Of a DNA stretch of 5,702 bases, positions 5,636 to 5,702 are shown in pieces. Both the position numbers and the translations under genes were made by a program. The notes beneath the pieces are model-generated. The model ran no database searches, was not told the origin of the DNA, and worked only from the letters and a program-made list of their open reading frames with translations. This DNA is from Verrucomicrobiales bacterium. GTDB lineage: Bacteria > Verrucomicrobiota > Verrucomicrobiia > Verrucomicrobiales > V1-33. Location of the stretch: positions 1-5,702 of the forward strand of contig JALRGF010000286.1 in assembly GCA_023253495.1 (NCBI GenBank). The letters run 5' to 3'. The stretch's first letter is position 1; every line of letters starts with the position of its first letter.

Positions 5636-5702
5636 ATGCTGAGAATCGGATTTTTTTCAGGCCCCCGGCTGGGCCTGCTGCTGGGGGCGGTCCTTCCGTG
5701 TG
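5636..5702 (+). CDS. Start of an unidentified, probably exported protein, cut by window end
   Basis: An ATG at 5636 opens a frame that runs to the window edge, giving 22 complete residues: MLRIGFFSGPRLGLLLG and then AVLPC. A basic residue near the start followed by a hydrophobic Leu/Gly/Val stretch ending in a Cys looks like a signal peptide or a membrane anchor. If the frame continues, the terminal Cys could belong to a lipoprotein signal, but the preceding P is not typical of a lipobox. No Shine-Dalgarno motif is seen before it. It is transcribed away from the sigma gene. Function cannot be inferred from so short a piece, and the true start might lie further right. Confidence 0.4.
   Translation, partial: MLRIGFFSGPRLGLLLGAVLPC

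Noticed and set aside
5443..5637. Minus-strand 64-codon ORF upstream of the sigma gene
   Set aside because: It overlaps the predicted promoter and the dyad, has no recognisable protein features, and is best explained as chance in GC-rich DNA.
3096..5642. Very long plus-strand open frame (848 codons) opposite cysS and the sigma gene
   Set aside because: It lies antisense to two securely identified genes. Its translation is low-complexity Gly/Arg/Val-rich, as expected of the mirror of GC-rich coding DNA, and matches no known fold.
5651..5677. Hairpin CAGGCCC/GGGCCTG next to a run of seven T, looking like a terminator
   Set aside because: The T-run precedes the stem on the plus strand and would be an A-run after it on the minus strand, so neither orientation gives a terminator; it also lies inside the gene that starts at 5636.

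Overview
The window reads as ordinary chromosomal DNA of a high-GC bacterium, most likely a member of the Verrucomicrobiota, perhaps close to the Opitutaceae. This is inferred from three things: the type of ECF-like sigma factor (the STRW...DLTQGFF group that is abundant in Planctomycetes and Verrucomicrobia), high GC3, and the absence of a Shine-Dalgarno motif at every start codon that can be seen. No marker fixes the taxon. There is no tRNA, rRNA, CRISPR array, transposase or prophage gene.

Layout. Positions 1-333 (+) hold the 3' part of an ArsR-family regulator whose true start lies before the window. Positions 334-730 are a convergent intergenic stretch with a hairpin just after the arsR stop and one doubtful short ORF. 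On the minus strand, read right to left, lie an ECF-like sigma factor (5402-4707), cysteinyl-tRNA synthetase cysS (4628-3225), a small secreted Lys/Glu/Ala-rich protein (3108-2563), a possible frameshifted small gene (2500-2218) and a secreted DUF1254/DUF1214 protein (2188-731). At the right edge an unidentified plus-strand gene begins at 5636, divergent from the sigma factor. The 233-bp divergent spacer holds a plausible promoter for the sigma gene and a strong 29-nt dyad.

How the parts relate. The three genes sigma, cysS and the small secreted protein are co-directional with gaps of 78 and 116 bp, so co-transcription is possible but not shown. cysS is a complete housekeeping enzyme. The sigma factor has no visible anti-sigma gene inside the window. 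The DUF1254 gene has a 374-bp upstream gap and an AT-richer promoter-like patch, so it is probably a separate unit.

Most notable signal: a 27-nt hairpin element occurs twice, 25 of 27 positions identical with differences only in the loop. Each copy lies 8-14 nt after a stop codon and in the same sense as that gene, which suggests a dispersed 3'-end or terminator-like element. No complete novel multi-gene system can be supported from this window.
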